A DNA stretch of 64,000 nt from [Pantoea] beijingensis. Its GTDB lineage: Bacteria; Pseudomonadota; Gammaproteobacteria; Enterobacterales; Enterobacteriaceae. Every line of letters begins with the position of its first letter. Position 1 is the first letter of the stretch. Under the pieces are notes generated by a model, which ran no database searches, was not told the origin of the DNA, and saw only the letters and a program-made list of their open reading frames with translations. Where the stretch lies: NCBI RefSeq assembly GCF_022647505.1, contig NZ_CP071409.1, forward strand, positions 2,480,001 to 2,544,000. Reading direction: 5' to 3'. The translations under genes were made by a program, and so were the position numbers. This document shows positions 10,877 through 20,782 of the stretch, one piece after another.

Positions 10877-11604
10877 TCCTGTTCATCCTCCGGATTGTCT
10901 GCCGTATTGCCGTCGGTTTCGGTTTCACCCTCTTCCTGATCCTCACGCGGGGCCGCATCGTTTTCAATCGCCATCGCGTCACCATCACGGATCATGCGCA
11001 GCTGCGCTTCACGTGGATCATCACCGCTGCGGACATCGGCCCCGAAGCGGAATACCGACTCGGTAATGCGAAATTTGCTGCTGTCATTACCCATAAACCA
11101 CACCATGCCAAGACGGCGCAGGCGATTTAAGGATGCGCGCATTTTTTCCTGCAGTTTTTGGCGATCGAGATCAGAACCGGTGGAACGTTGATTGACCAGC
11201 TTTAACAACTTACTTTCATCTGCCAGACTCAGTAGTTCATCGTATAGTTCTTGCTGGGTAAAAATTCCCTCATTAGCCAGTCGCTCAGGACTGAGATAGA
11301 GGTAGCAAAGAATTTTGCCCACCATCATATCGAGCTCAGAAAGCACCGAGCGAGAGATAAGCGTGGTAGAACGTGGGCGTAAATAGAAGAAACCTTCCGG
11401 TGCACGGATCAACTCAACGTTATAACGCGTATAAAACTCTTCCAGATACTCCTGATAATCCATCAGGAAAGCGTGATTATCTAACTCGTCAATGCCAATA
11501 TGCCTTCCCGCACGAAGCTGACTGTCCAGCGCTGGAAAAATCGGATTTGCCAGGGCCTGCGCCAGCTTAACCGGCATCACTTGTTCAATATTTGTCGATG
11601 ACAT
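10873..11604 (-). CDS. mukE: Chromosome partition protein MukE
   Basis: A winged-helix (kite) subunit that with MukF bridges the MukB heads and controls their ATPase. The chosen ATG at 11604 gives [18 protein letters not shown], the conserved enteric start (243 residues); an upstream in-frame start at 11631 would lie deep inside mukF. The protein is nearly identical to E. coli through about residue 200 (for example [12 protein letters not shown] and [12 protein letters not shown]) and then diverges in a very acidic tail rich in Glu and Asp. It overlaps the end of mukF by 20 bases and the start of mukB by four, indicating translational coupling and fixed stoichiometry. Confidence 0.97.
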   Translation of the reverse strand: MSSTNIEQVMPVKLAQALANPIFPALDSQLRAGRHIGIDELDNHAFLMDYQEYLEEFYTRYNVELIRAPEGFFYLRPRSTTLISRSVLSELDMMVGKILCYLYLSPERLANEGIFTQQELYDELLSLADESKLLKLVNQRSTGSDLDRQKLQEKMRASLNRLRRLGMVWFMGNDSSKFRITESVFRFGADVRSGDDPREAQLRMIRDGDAMAIENDAAPREDQEEGETETDGNTADNPEDEQE

Positions 11605-12907
11605 GTGCCTGTACCTTGGCTCCGTAATCATTAATGGCCTGCCACTCTGCTGGCAAGCCTGAGAAATCTGCTTCCGCCACGCCTAAACGCACGGCCTGAT
11701 CGACAACAATGCGCGCCACGTCAAAATGACGTGCACGCGGATATTGCGCCAGATAATCACGCATCACCATACCCAGATTGAGCGGTTTTTGCTGTGCTTT
11801 ATAAATCTTCAATGCTTCTTCAATCATGGCTGCAAGCTGTTCGCGAATTTCATTGAATTCTTCGTACTCAAGCTCAGAAGGCAGCTCGCCAGTCACCTCT
11901 TCGTTTCGCAGTGCCAGCTCTTCGTCGCGCATATCGAACAGACGGTCAGCGTTCGCATAGGTCAGTGCCCAGGGATGCTCAAAGTAGTTCTGCACTGACA
12001 AACGTAAGCGCTGAGCAAAGACACGGTTTTTATCCATATCGATAGCGGTGCGAATAAATTTGTGCACGTGACGATCGTAACCTATCCACAGGTCGATTGC
12101 CTGTTGTCCCCAACTGATAATCCGATCCAACTTGTTCTGTAGATCAAATACCAGCTTATCGACAAAGCCCAGATCGGGACTGTTCAGGGTCGCGTCCTGG
12201 ATACGCAAAAGGTTGGCCTGCAGCTTGTCGCCAGCAGCTTCCAGCGTATCCTGTAGCTCGCGTAGCGTGCCGGAGGTTTCAGAGAGCAGCAATTCACAGC
12301 TGGAGATCGCCGCCCGCCAGTCCTGGTTGAGCAACTTAGCGATGTCGTCTTTCACCGCCTGCTGCTGCTCGTCCATGATGCGCTGTGTCATATCAATACT
12401 GTCAAAAATTTCGGCTACCGAATATTTGAGCGGGCCAAAAACGTTACGATGCCAGTGGAACTCATCGCCGTCTTCTTCCGCAGCATCCGCCGCCCGCTTT
12501 AGTTCCTGCGCCACGATCGACAGCTGCAACGACAGACGTAAGGTTGAAAACTCACGCTGCCGAATATAGTAATCGGTGATGCCAATAGCCAGCGGCGTAA
12601 GACGATAAATGGCATGGCCTTCGGTCAGCTCGCTGGTAAAGCGGTTAAGCAGACGCTGCCGTACCATATCATTGATAGCATTATTGGCGCGCACCAGTAC
12701 GGTTTCGTGGGTCTGCTCAAACGCTTTGCTGACATGGCGAAAGGCATCGATCAATTCGCCTTCGCTCATTTCGCCATCCATACGTTCGCCATTGAGCGTG
12801 GCGATGGCCAGCAAAAATGCCAGACGTTCGGTAGGCAGGGAGACGGAAAAATCATTTTTTCGCGCCCAGGCAACCAGTTCCGGTACAGTCTGGGAAAATT
12901 CACTCAT
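11585..12907 (-). CDS. mukF: Chromosome partition protein MukF (kleisin)
   Basis: The kleisin of the MukBEF complex, which dimerises through its N-terminal winged-helix domain and joins the two MukB heads. With the ATG at 12907 the product is 440 residues and starts [20 protein letters not shown], the same length and start as in E. coli; a longer reading frame extends into cmoM but has no support. Middle region contains a helical bundle with heptad-like repeats (residues 180-320). The ATG shares ATGA with the cmoM stop. Order and overlaps match the E. coli smtA-mukFEB operon. Confidence 0.97.
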   Translation of the reverse strand: MSEFSQTVPELVAWARKNDFSVSLPTERLAFLLAIATLNGERMDGEMSEGELIDAFRHVSKAFEQTHETVLVRANNAINDMVRQRLLNRFTSELTEGHAIYRLTPLAIGITDYYIRQREFSTLRLSLQLSIVAQELKRAADAAEEDGDEFHWHRNVFGPLKYSVAEIFDSIDMTQRIMDEQQQAVKDDIAKLLNQDWRAAISSCELLLSETSGTLRELQDTLEAAGDKLQANLLRIQDATLNSPDLGFVDKLVFDLQNKLDRIISWGQQAIDLWIGYDRHVHKFIRTAIDMDKNRVFAQRLRLSVQNYFEHPWALTYANADRLFDMRDEELALRNEEVTGELPSELEYEEFNEIREQLAAMIEEALKIYKAQQKPLNLGMVMRDYLAQYPRARHFDVARIVVDQAVRLGVAEADFSGLPAEWQAINDYGAKVQAHVIDKY

Positions 12908-13689
12908 AGTACGTCCTTCTGAATGGGTTTCCGCGCTGTGACGTGGATATAACGCCCTAAACTTAAGAATGGCTCCTGCCGGCAAAATCGCTTCTCCATT
13001 GCCAGTACATCCTCAAATCGTTCGATCTGCTTCTCTTTATCACGCATGTAGTCATGGAATACACGAATACCAGCACGACGCTCAATGATAAAGCCAATTT
13101 CGCGTAGCCATGCATAGACCTGATCGGGATCTCGCGGATAATCGGGAGATAAGGTTTTTCTCTTACGCTTGCGCAGGTCAGCCTGTAAATAGCCGAAATT
13201 ACCTAACGTCAGCGTACGCAGCGTTAAGCCATGCAGATTGTAAAACATCAGGGATAGCACGCCACCCGGCTCCAGCACCTTATACAACGCCGCCAAAACC
13301 TCCTGCGGCTGAGCTACCCATTCAAGCACCGCGTGAAACAATACCAGATCGACTGGCTTATCCAAATGTTGACCGACCTGCTGCGCGCTAATTTGTTTAA
13401 ATTGCATGTTGTTGCTCACACCTTTTTCTTCAGCATGAGTCCTGGCGCGCTGCAGCATCTCCGCTGAAAGGTCGCAAAGCAGTATCTGGTGTCCTTGCTC
13501 AGCGAGTTTACTGGCGGTTTGCCCCTCACCACCACCTGCGTCCAGCACGTTCAACGGACGCGGAGGTAGCGTAGTCAATAACGCATCCAATTCTTGCCAC
13601 AGGATCGCCTGACGAATACGGCCTTTAGTGGTACCGTAAATGTTTTGTGAGAATTTCTCAGCAATATCATCAAAATTGCGATCCTGCAT
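12904..13689 (-). CDS. cmoM: tRNA 5-carboxymethoxyuridine methyltransferase CmoM
   Basis: A class I SAM-dependent methyltransferase (former smtA) that methylates the carboxyl of cmo5U at position 34 in some tRNAs, giving mcmo5U. The 261-residue protein starts [20 protein letters not shown], the enteric family start, and shows SAM motif [13 protein letters not shown] at residues 48-59 followed by LCDLSAEML (acidic motif II). The C-terminal region ends [11 protein letters not shown] as in E. coli. It is the first gene of the muk operon and overlaps mukF by four bases; the reason for this pairing is not known. Confidence 0.94.
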   Translation of the reverse strand: MQDRNFDDIAEKFSQNIYGTTKGRIRQAILWQELDALLTTLPPRPLNVLDAGGGEGQTASKLAEQGHQILLCDLSAEMLQRARTHAEEKGVSNNMQFKQISAQQVGQHLDKPVDLVLFHAVLEWVAQPQEVLAALYKVLEPGGVLSLMFYNLHGLTLRTLTLGNFGYLQADLRKRKRKTLSPDYPRDPDQVYAWLREIGFIIERRAGIRVFHDYMRDKEKQIERFEDVLAMEKRFCRQEPFLSLGRYIHVTARKPIQKDVL

Positions 13690-13816
13690 GGGCTTAGCTC
13701 CTGAGATTTCGCCGTCAACAAAGCGGCTATTTTGGCATACACTGACGAAGAATGAACCTTTCAGTCATCGCTTCGCTTTTAGATGATGTTTTTTCGGACA
13801 AAAGGAGTCCGTTTTC

Positions 13817-14602
13817 ATGCTTTTTACGCTCAAAAAGGTCATTGGTGCAGCGCTGCTCCCCTTGCCTTTTCTACTTATAATTATGGCAATCGCGATTTTT
13901 CTGCTCTGGTTCAGCCGTTGGCAGAAAACGGGTAAAATTATACTCTCTTCCGCCTGGTTAATCCTGCTGTTAATCAGCCTGCAGCCCGTGGCGGACCGTC
14001 TGCTGCTCCCCCTAGAGGATCGTTACCCCACCTGGAACGGTGGTCAAAAAGTGGATTTTATCGTGGTTCTCGGGGGCGGCTATACCTGGAATCCTGATTG
14101 GGCACCCGGCTCAAACCTGATCGGTAATAGTTTGCCCCGATTGGTTGAGGGCGTGCGCCAGTGGCGAGAGAATCCTGGTGCGACATTAATCTTTACAGGG
14201 GCACCGGCAAAAAATAATCCGGTGAGCACTGCCGAGGCAGGTTCACGCGTGGCACAGTCATTAGGGGTACCGGCTGGAGCGATTATGACGCTAAATAAAC
14301 CGCGTGATACCGAACAGGAAGCCTATGAAGTGAAGAAAGCGATCGGCGATCGCCCCTTCTTGCTAGTAACATCAGCCAATCATATGGTTAGAGCGATGCG
14401 TTTTTTTCATGATGAGGGACTGAATCCCATTCCTGCTCCGGCGAATCAGTTGGCGATCACCTCACCATTAAACGGGTGGGAAAAAGCGATTCCTGCACCA
14501 CTCTGGCTTAATCATAGCGATCGTGCCGGGTATGAAACATTAGGCCGTTTATGGCAATGGCTCAAACGCGATGATATTCCCTCACCCCAACCAGGGGAGT
14601 AG
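13817..14602 (+). CDS. elyC: Envelope biogenesis factor ElyC (DUF218)
   Basis: An inner-membrane protein (former ycbC) that in E. coli is needed for correct peptidoglycan synthesis at low temperature and for the balance of undecaprenyl-phosphate use. The 261-residue protein has two N-terminal membrane segments (about residues 14-34 and 40-58) and a periplasmic DUF218 domain beginning FIVVLGGGYTWNP, with RLVEGVRQW, LIFTGAPA and SANHMVRAMRFF as family blocks. It is divergent from cmoM with a 127-base shared promoter region. Its last 21 bases overlap the convergent ycbJ end. Confidence 0.92.
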   Translation: MLFTLKKVIGAALLPLPFLLIIMAIAIFLLWFSRWQKTGKIILSSAWLILLLISLQPVADRLLLPLEDRYPTWNGGQKVDFIVVLGGGYTWNPDWAPGSNLIGNSLPRLVEGVRQWRENPGATLIFTGAPAKNNPVSTAEAGSRVAQSLGVPAGAIMTLNKPRDTEQEAYEVKKAIGDRPFLLVTSANHMVRAMRFFHDEGLNPIPAPANQLAITSPLNGWEKAIPAPLWLNHSDRAGYETLGRLWQWLKRDDIPSPQPGE

Positions 14603-15475
14603 TGCAGCAGCGGCCACATTGAATCGATGACGGTCAAATTCGCCGGTGTGAACAATTCGGGCGACGGACTCCCACAGGGCATAGAGCCAGCGACGACAAA
14701 CGAAGGATTCCGCCACCGGCATGCGTTCGAGGTAGCGATTGAGCAGTGCTTCGGGGGCTCCAGCCTCACACAGACGAAATAGATCGTACTCCCGTGGAGC
14801 CCACAGCACCATGCCCGGGTTTATCATCGCTAACAGTTGGTCGCTATGGACGTCTTTTAGCATACTTCCCAGTGTTAAATTGCCATGGACCAGCACACAC
14901 CCGTCATCAAAATCGGTAAACAACAGCGATAATGCGTCACGACTGCGATATAAAATTTGGCGATCGGCGAGCGTTAGATATGGTGGACTCAAATTACTCA
15001 ACGTTGACCAGAGCACTTCAACACGCTGTTTATACCAGTTTGCCCAGCCATTTTCCTGGGTACTGTCAACGGTGCCAACCAGTCCATGGCTGTCAATACG
15101 GTGCCATCCCTGAATTCCCTCGACAATTTGCTCTTGTAACTGCTGCCACCGCTCGGGTGTTCGCGCCGGAGCCTCCACGGAAACGCCGCCTATCCGCTCA
15201 ATGAGCAGAATTTCATGCCGGGGCTGATGCTGGCTCAACACCATGCCATATACCCCGGGCACTTTTACCGCCCCGTCACGCGCCAGCATCGAGAGCTTAC
15301 AGGCCTCTTGTGCGGCGATCCCCTGGCTGCGAAAACACTTTGCCATCAACGGCATCGCATTTCCGTTACGGTCATAGAGCGCATAAAGACGGGCAAAAGG
15401 CGGCTCGGATATTGGCTCCAGCCGGCTTATCTGTTCACCTAATACCAGCGTTAACTCGGCGCGTAAATGTTCCAT
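14582..15475 (-). CDS. ycbJ: Phosphotransferase-fold protein YcbJ, function unknown
   Basis: A protein with an aminoglycoside-phosphotransferase/protein-kinase-like fold; the substrate is unknown. I chose the ATG at 15475 (297 residues, same as E. coli) because its MEHLRAEL matches the family start and GGAAGGT lies just upstream; the longer frame from 15535 adds 20 residues rich in Met and lacks support. The block CVLVHGNLTLGSMLKD (around residue 200) resembles the HGD-type catalytic loop of this superfamily, here with HGN instead of HGD. VEAPARTPERW and LWAPREY are also conserved. It lies downstream of kdsB on the same strand and ends inside the convergent elyC. Confidence 0.85.
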   Translation of the reverse strand: MEHLRAELTLVLGEQISRLEPISEPPFARLYALYDRNGNAMPLMAKCFRSQGIAAQEACKLSMLARDGAVKVPGVYGMVLSQHQPRHEILLIERIGGVSVEAPARTPERWQQLQEQIVEGIQGWHRIDSHGLVGTVDSTQENGWANWYKQRVEVLWSTLSNLSPPYLTLADRQILYRSRDALSLLFTDFDDGCVLVHGNLTLGSMLKDVHSDQLLAMINPGMVLWAPREYDLFRLCEAGAPEALLNRYLERMPVAESFVCRRWLYALWESVARIVHTGEFDRHRFNVAAAALLPWLG

Positions 15476-15603
15476 ATGACCTTCCGTCAGCATCATCATA
15501 TTGTCCATCATGTGCCAACGAGTGCGTGGCGTCATCGCTGCAGATCAAATTCGTCACAAAAAGTGGGGGATAACGCAGAGCGTAATGATGTTAACATCAT
15601 GCT

Positions 15604-15622
15604 CGGGGCCAGAAAGGCCCCG
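15604..15622 (-). terminator. Hairpin between kdsB and ycbJ
   Basis: CGGGGCC-AGAAA-GGCCCCG is a strong 7-bp GC stem just past the kdsB stop, but no T-run follows on the minus strand. It may be a weak terminator or an mRNA-stabilising element. Confidence 0.4.
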
Positions 15623-15627
15623 GTAGA

Positions 15628-16374
15628 TTACTGCATCGCTGCACGTACGCGCAGCAAATCTTCAGGCGTATCGACGCCCACGCTGGGTACTGCCTGGGCA
15701 ACATCGACATGAATTTTTTCGCCATACCAAAGCACTCGCAGCTGTTCAAGCAGTTCGATTTGCTCCAGTTGGCTTGGTTCCCAAGTCACGTAACGGCGGA
15801 TAAAACCGGCGCGATAGGCATACAGCCCAATGTGGCGCAGGAACGCATTCCCGATAATTTCACGAGAAGTTGCAAATTGCTCACGATCCCAGGGGATGGT
15901 TGCACGTGAAAAATAAAGTGCGTAACCCTGCGCATCCATCACCACTTTAACCGCATTTGGATTGAAAGCTTCTTCGGCCGTCTCAATTGGCACGGCAAGC
16001 GTCGCCATGCCTGCGGATGATTTCGTCAGATTATTGGCCACCTGACGAATAATCACCGGGGGGATCATTGGCTCATCGCCCTGTACGTTCACCACCACCG
16101 TCTCATCCGAAAAAGCATAATGCTCAATAACCTCTGCAAGCCGCTCGGTGCCTGAGTGATGATCGACACGCGTCATGCAAACTTCTCCACCTGCAGCTCT
16201 CACCGCCGCCGCAACATCCACGTGATCGGTAGCGACAATCACCCGATCGGCGCCGGATTCCATTGCTCGTTCCATAACATGAACCACCATCGGCTTACCA
16301 TGAATATCAACCAGTGGTTTACCCGGCAGGCGAGTGGAGGCGAAGCGGGCAGGAATAATAGCAACAAAACTCAT
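15628..16374 (-). CDS. kdsB: CMP-KDO synthetase (3-deoxy-manno-octulosonate cytidylyltransferase)
   Basis: Activates KDO with CTP to CMP-KDO, the donor for the inner core of lipopolysaccharide. The 248-residue protein, E. coli length, starts [21 protein letters not shown], the nucleotide-binding signature of sugar cytidylyltransferases, and carries [13 protein letters not shown] and [12 protein letters not shown]. Its ATG overlaps the ycaR stop by four bases (ATGA). With lpxK and msbA just upstream on the same strand, it belongs to a lipopolysaccharide supply cluster. Confidence 0.97.
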   Translation of the reverse strand: MSFVAIIPARFASTRLPGKPLVDIHGKPMVVHVMERAMESGADRVIVATDHVDVAAAVRAAGGEVCMTRVDHHSGTERLAEVIEHYAFSDETVVVNVQGDEPMIPPVIIRQVANNLTKSSAGMATLAVPIETAEEAFNPNAVKVVMDAQGYALYFSRATIPWDREQFATSREIIGNAFLRHIGLYAYRAGFIRRYVTWEPSQLEQIELLEQLRVLWYGEKIHVDVAQAVPSVGVDTPEDLLRVRAAMQ

Positions 16375-16553
16375 GGATTCGTCTCTTCCATTGTCATTGT
16401 GCGAGCTTCAACCTCCAGCAACACTGGAATACCATCACGTACCGGATAAGCCAAGCCATCCGGCTTACAAATTAATTCCTGCTGCTCTTTGTTGTAATAC
16501 AACTTGCCGTTACAAACCGGGCAAGCAACGATTTCAAGTAAACGGTGATCCAT
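16371..16553 (-). CDS. ycaR: Small Trm112/UPF0434-like protein YcaR
   Basis: A 60-residue protein starting [20 protein letters not shown], with the paired cysteines CPVC at residues 11-14 and a third in LICK. The fold family is Trm112-like, often a zinc-ribbon partner of other enzymes; in bacteria the role is not established. I chose the ATG at 16553 because it matches the family length and has GGAGGAACC immediately upstream; a longer frame to 16730 has no support. Translationally coupled to kdsB through ATGA. Confidence 0.9.
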   Translation of the reverse strand: MDHRLLEIVACPVCNGKLYYNKEQQELICKPDGLAYPVRDGIPVLLEVEARTMTMEETNP

Positions 16554-16656
16554 GGTTCCTCCGTAATGGACCCAGTTCGTCAGAAGGCAAAGCATAACAT
16601 AGGCGAGCATCGGAAAGTTATTGCCCGCAATGCACCAGGACAAGAAAACAACCGCA

Positions 16657-17883
16657 CTACTCTTTTTCTGGATTAACAATGCGCCATTGCCGACTGCCGT
16701 GCGTGAAAAACGCATCGGGTGCATAATCAATACAAACGCGCTCCGCGCCCTGCCATTGGGCGAAGCGGGTTATCACCTGGCAGATATCCCTCACCAGCAC
16801 AGATGTCACTTTTATCCCTTCCTCTATCCATAGCCCTTTGATTAGCAGAATTTTTTCTTTGCGGTGCATTTTTGCATCCAGCCGACCTTTTAATGCACCA
16901 CGATGTAAAATTGGCAGTACAAAGTAACCAAATTTTCGCTTTGATTCTGGAGTGTAACATTCAAGGCGATAATCAAAATCAAACAGTTCCAGTGCCCGAC
17001 GCCGATGCCACACTACCGGGTCAAACGGTGACAAAATCGTACTATGCGTGGCACGAAGCGGTTTATCCAACAACGGAAGCAGGCTGTGATGCAAATACAT
17101 CTTCCCTGCTTTTTCAACATTGGCCACAATCACCTCACCACTCTCCAGCCATTTCGCAAGGGTGGCGGCGATCGGGGCACGCTTCAGGCGATAATAATCC
17201 GCCAGCCATTCAGCCTTAAAGATGCCAAGACTCTCTGCACTGTTGTATAACATTTGCTGTACTGCATCCTGTTCGCTCAAGCTATGCAAAACATCATTCC
17301 AGTCAGGAAGCACGCGCGTACGCAGATCGTACACCCTCTGGAAATTGCGCCGCTCACTGACCATTAACTCCCCGGCGGTGAACAGATTTTCCAGGTGTCG
17401 CTTATAGGGTTTCCATGCCCACCATCCGTTTTTTTGTGCTGTGGTCGTGGAAAAATCAGCGGATCTGACCGGCCCCTTCGCTTCTATATGCTCCAGTAGC
17501 GCCTTAATTTCTGCGCTATGTTGCTTAACCCAATCGGTATTATATTTCCAGCCCTGGCTAGCAGGATTCAGCATGCGATGCCGCAGCAGAGCAAAATCGC
17601 CTGTTGGAATGAGACAGGCCTCATGTGCCCAGTATTCAAATACCTTACCTTCTTTTAATACCTGCTCGAGCCAAGCTTCGGGATAGGCGCCTAAGCGACT
17701 GAACAGGACTAAATAAGGACTACGTGCCACTACATGAATGGTATCGATTTGCAACAGTGACATTTGACGAATTGCGGCCAGAATATCCGGATACTGTGCT
17801 TTTTCAGGGGGTGACCGGAGCAGAGATTGTGCGGCGAGATGAAGATGACGCGCGCTGGCCAATGAAAGTTCGAGTGTTGACAT
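16657..17883 (-). CDS. ycaQ: DNA interstrand cross-link glycosylase YcaQ (AlkX)
   Basis: A winged-helix DNA glycosylase of the HTH_42 (AlkZ/AlkX) superfamily that unhooks nitrogen-mustard-type interstrand cross-links. The 408-residue protein carries the catalytic QxD motif of the AlkX/YcaQ branch as Gln45-Ile46-Asp47 ([10 protein letters not shown]), rather than the QxQ of the AlkZ branch. [12 protein letters not shown] and [18 protein letters not shown] are also family blocks. It stands between lpxK and ycaR as in E. coli. GGGATGAACG precedes the ATG, and a palindrome lies about 36-67 bases upstream. Confidence 0.93.
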   Translation of the reverse strand: MSTLELSLASARHLHLAAQSLLRSPPEKAQYPDILAAIRQMSLLQIDTIHVVARSPYLVLFSRLGAYPEAWLEQVLKEGKVFEYWAHEACLIPTGDFALLRHRMLNPASQGWKYNTDWVKQHSAEIKALLEHIEAKGPVRSADFSTTTAQKNGWWAWKPYKRHLENLFTAGELMVSERRNFQRVYDLRTRVLPDWNDVLHSLSEQDAVQQMLYNSAESLGIFKAEWLADYYRLKRAPIAATLAKWLESGEVIVANVEKAGKMYLHHSLLPLLDKPLRATHSTILSPFDPVVWHRRRALELFDFDYRLECYTPESKRKFGYFVLPILHRGALKGRLDAKMHRKEKILLIKGLWIEEGIKVTSVLVRDICQVITRFAQWQGAERVCIDYAPDAFFTHGSRQWRIVNPEKE

Positions 17884-17918
17884 CGTTCATCCCATTGCAA
17901 GCTGCGTTGTTCTGCTTT

Positions 17919-17950
17919 CTCCGGTAACAATATGCATTTTGTTACCGGAG
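17919..17950. repeat. Palindrome upstream of ycaQ
   Basis: CTCCGGTAACA (17919-17929) and its exact complement TGTTACCGGAG (17940-17950) are separated by 10 bases. It has no T-run on either strand, so it is probably not a terminator. It lies just upstream of ycaQ and after the lpxK stop. Confidence 0.7.
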
Positions 17951-18024
17951 GCAAGGCATGTTAAGCAGGCAACGCGTTTAGTGTGATCTTTCGCTTATGG
18001 CCTGACTGAGCGATGACAATACTT

Positions 18025-19002
18025 TCAAGCACATAATGTTTTGATTTGTGAGATCAGTGATGCGGCAGCGCCGTCAGAAAACGCTGCATCAACAGGCACA
18101 TACCACCAATTTTCATGCGCAAAATGATGGCATTTCACAGCATCTTTTTCTGTCATCAGCAGCACCTCCTTGTGGGGGGTGAGTGCGGCAAGCTCTGCCT
18201 CACTCAACGTTTGATGATCGGCAAAAGCAACCTTTTTAATACACCTGACACCTTGCTGCTCTAAAGTCGCAAAGAAACGTGGTGGATGACCAATGCCGGC
18301 CATTGCCACTGCCGGTGTTAATTCACTCAGCGGTTTAGCTTCACGTGTTTTAAGGTTGATGGCTGCCCGTGGTTGCAGTTGCATAGCAAGTTCTCCCGAT
18401 TTTGCTCGCCCGCCATTCACGATAACGGCATTAACATTTTTTAACCGCCCTGCACGCTCCCGCATAGGACCCGCGGGAAGCCACCAGCCGTTGCCGAAAC
18501 GCCGTTGCCCATCCACGACCACAATTTCAAAATCACGCGCCAGTGCGTAGTGCTGTAAACCATCATCGGTGATGATGACATCAACCTTACCGCTAGCCTG
18601 TAGCACTTTAACGGCATCGCTTCGTATTGGTGATACCGCTACGGGCACGCCTGTACGCTGAAAAATGAGCACGGGCTCATCGCCTGCTTGCGCCGTTGTC
18701 GTTTCGCTATCAAGCAGTAAAGGATACTTCGCTCCTTTACCGCCATATCCCCGTGAAACCACCCCAGCCCGTATGCCTTCCTGCTTTAAACGCTCAACCA
18801 ACCACACCACTACCGGCGTTTTACCATTGCCGCCAGCGGTCAAATTCCCCACGACGACGACCGGCAGCGAGGCTCGCCAGACGCTGCGAAAACCTGACTG
18901 ATAACTTAAGCGAATGAGATTACTGATTAGCCCGTAAAGCCAGCTAAGAGGCAGTAACAGCAAATAAAGCGGCGAACGCCCGCTCCAGATACGCTCAATC
19001 AT
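18025..19002 (-). CDS. lpxK: Tetraacyldisaccharide 4'-kinase LpxK
   Basis: Phosphorylates the 4'-position of the lipid A disaccharide, the sixth step of the Raetz pathway, at the inner face of the cytoplasmic membrane. The 325-residue protein begins [21 protein letters not shown] with a membrane-associated N-terminal helix and has a P-loop [13 protein letters not shown] at residues 51-63. ITDDGLQHY is the second conserved catalytic block, with the DD pair. The ATG overlaps the msbA stop by four bases, so the transporter and kinase are translated together. Confidence 0.97.
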   Translation of the reverse strand: MIERIWSGRSPLYLLLLPLSWLYGLISNLIRLSYQSGFRSVWRASLPVVVVGNLTAGGNGKTPVVVWLVERLKQEGIRAGVVSRGYGGKGAKYPLLLDSETTTAQAGDEPVLIFQRTGVPVAVSPIRSDAVKVLQASGKVDVIITDDGLQHYALARDFEIVVVDGQRRFGNGWWLPAGPMRERAGRLKNVNAVIVNGGRAKSGELAMQLQPRAAINLKTREAKPLSELTPAVAMAGIGHPPRFFATLEQQGVRCIKKVAFADHQTLSEAELAALTPHKEVLLMTEKDAVKCHHFAHENWWYVPVDAAFSDGAAASLISQIKTLCA

Positions 19003-20747
19003 TGACCAAACTGCATCTTGTGGAGCTGAGCATAGGCACCGCGCATGCTGAGTAACGCTTCATGAGTTCCGCGCTCGACAATATAACCATCTTCTACAAC
19101 GACAATTTCATCCGCTTTTTCGATTGTGGATAAACGGTGGGCGATGACCAGTGAAGTACGGTTTTTCTGCAGCTCATCCAGTGCTGACTGGATTGCACGC
19201 TCGGATTCAGTATCCAGTGCGGAAGTCGCCTCATCCAGAATCAGGATTGGGCAATCACGCAGCAGCGCGCGAGCAATGGCAATACGCTGGCGCTGACCGC
19301 CGGAAAGCAGTACGCCATTTTCACCAATGACAGTATCCAGGCCATTGTCCATTTTTTTGATGAAATCCATCGCGTGAGCCATGATGGCAGCCTGCTCAAT
19401 TTCTTCGCGGCTATACTCTTCGCTGCGGGCATAGGCAATATTATTGGCGATGGTGTCGTTAAACAGATGCACATTTTGTGACACCAGAGCAACCTGGCTA
19501 CGCAATGAAGAGAGCGTGTATTCCCGCAGATCACAGCCATCCATTAAGATTTCACCTTGCTGAATATCGTAAAAACGGGTCAACAAACTGGCCATGGTTG
19601 ATTTTCCTGAGCCTGAACGCCCGACAAGTGCAATGGTTTTACCTGCAGGAATCGTCAGGTTGATATCACGGAGCGCGGGCGTGTCCCGGCCAGGGTAAGT
19701 AAAGGTCACATTGCGGAACTCAATATCGCCCTTAGCGCGTTCGATTTCACGCTTGCCGGTATCGACTTCCTGCTCACTATCCAGAATAGAGAACAACGTC
19801 TGGCATGCTGCCATACCACGCTGGAACTGGGCATTGACATTAGTCAGCGACTTTAGTGGTCGCATCAATGCAATCATTGAGGAGAAAACCACCGTAATGG
19901 TCCCGGCCGTTAAGGTTGCCATCACGCTAGGGAAACTGGCTGCATACAGAACAAATGCCAATGCTAAAGAGGCGATTAACTGGATAATCGGATCGGATAT
20001 TGATGAGGCAGAAACCAGCTTCATACCTTGCTGACGCATTCTGTTGCTCACCTGGGCAAAGCGATTGCTTTCAACCTCCTGCCCACCAAAGATCAATACC
20101 TCTTTGTGGCCTTTGAGCATTTGCTCAGCGCTGGTTGTCACCTGCCCCATGGTGTTCTGCATATTTTTGCTTATATTGCGAAAGCGTTTTGATACCAGGC
20201 GGATAGCGAAAGAAACAACGGGTGCTAGCACGATCAGAATTAGCGACAGCTGCCAGCTATACCAAAACATCATGATGAATAAGCCTATGATCGAGGCACC
20301 CTCACGTACAACCGTTACCAGTGCACTTGAAGATGAAGAGGCGACTTGCTCCGAATCATAGGTTATCCGCGACAGCAACGTGCCTGTGGATTGCTGATCG
20401 AAGAAGGCGACAGGCATGCCCATCATGTGGCTGAACAGGTTACGGCGCATGTTCATAACAACATTACCCGACACCCATGAGATACAGTAACTGGAGATGT
20501 AGCTCGTCACACCGCGGATCAGCATAAGGCCAATGACGGCCAAAGGCATCCAGATAAGTACGGATTTATCCGCTTTCCCAAAACCGTCATCGAGTAAAGG
20601 TTTCAGCAGTGACAACATTAGAGTATCGCCAGCCGCGTTGATGATCAGCGCTATTGCTGCCACCATCAACCCCGTCTTGTGTGGCGCGATCATCGGCCAG
20701 AGGCGACGGAATGTTTGCCATGTCGAGAGATCTTTATCTTGATGCAT
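18999..20747 (-). CDS. msbA: Lipid A/LPS flippase MsbA (ABC transporter)
   Basis: A homodimeric inner-membrane exporter that flips lipid A-core to the periplasmic leaflet. The 582-residue half-transporter has six membrane helices in residues 20-310 and an ATPase domain with Walker A GRSGSGKS (376-383), signature [16 protein letters not shown] and Walker [13 protein letters not shown]. The length equals the E. coli protein. It lies downstream of comEC on the same strand with 35 bases between the chosen comEC stop and its ATG, and overlaps lpxK by ATGA. Confidence 0.98.
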   Translation of the reverse strand: MHQDKDLSTWQTFRRLWPMIAPHKTGLMVAAIALIINAAGDTLMLSLLKPLLDDGFGKADKSVLIWMPLAVIGLMLIRGVTSYISSYCISWVSGNVVMNMRRNLFSHMMGMPVAFFDQQSTGTLLSRITYDSEQVASSSSSALVTVVREGASIIGLFIMMFWYSWQLSLILIVLAPVVSFAIRLVSKRFRNISKNMQNTMGQVTTSAEQMLKGHKEVLIFGGQEVESNRFAQVSNRMRQQGMKLVSASSISDPIIQLIASLALAFVLYAASFPSVMATLTAGTITVVFSSMIALMRPLKSLTNVNAQFQRGMAACQTLFSILDSEQEVDTGKREIERAKGDIEFRNVTFTYPGRDTPALRDINLTIPAGKTIALVGRSGSGKSTMASLLTRFYDIQQGEILMDGCDLREYTLSSLRSQVALVSQNVHLFNDTIANNIAYARSEEYSREEIEQAAIMAHAMDFIKKMDNGLDTVIGENGVLLSGGQRQRIAIARALLRDCPILILDEATSALDTESERAIQSALDELQKNRTSLVIAHRLSTIEKADEIVVVEDGYIVERGTHEALLSMRGAYAQLHKMQFGQ

Positions 20748-20782
20748 TATATAACCAGCATTGTTTGAAATAGCCGCTCATT

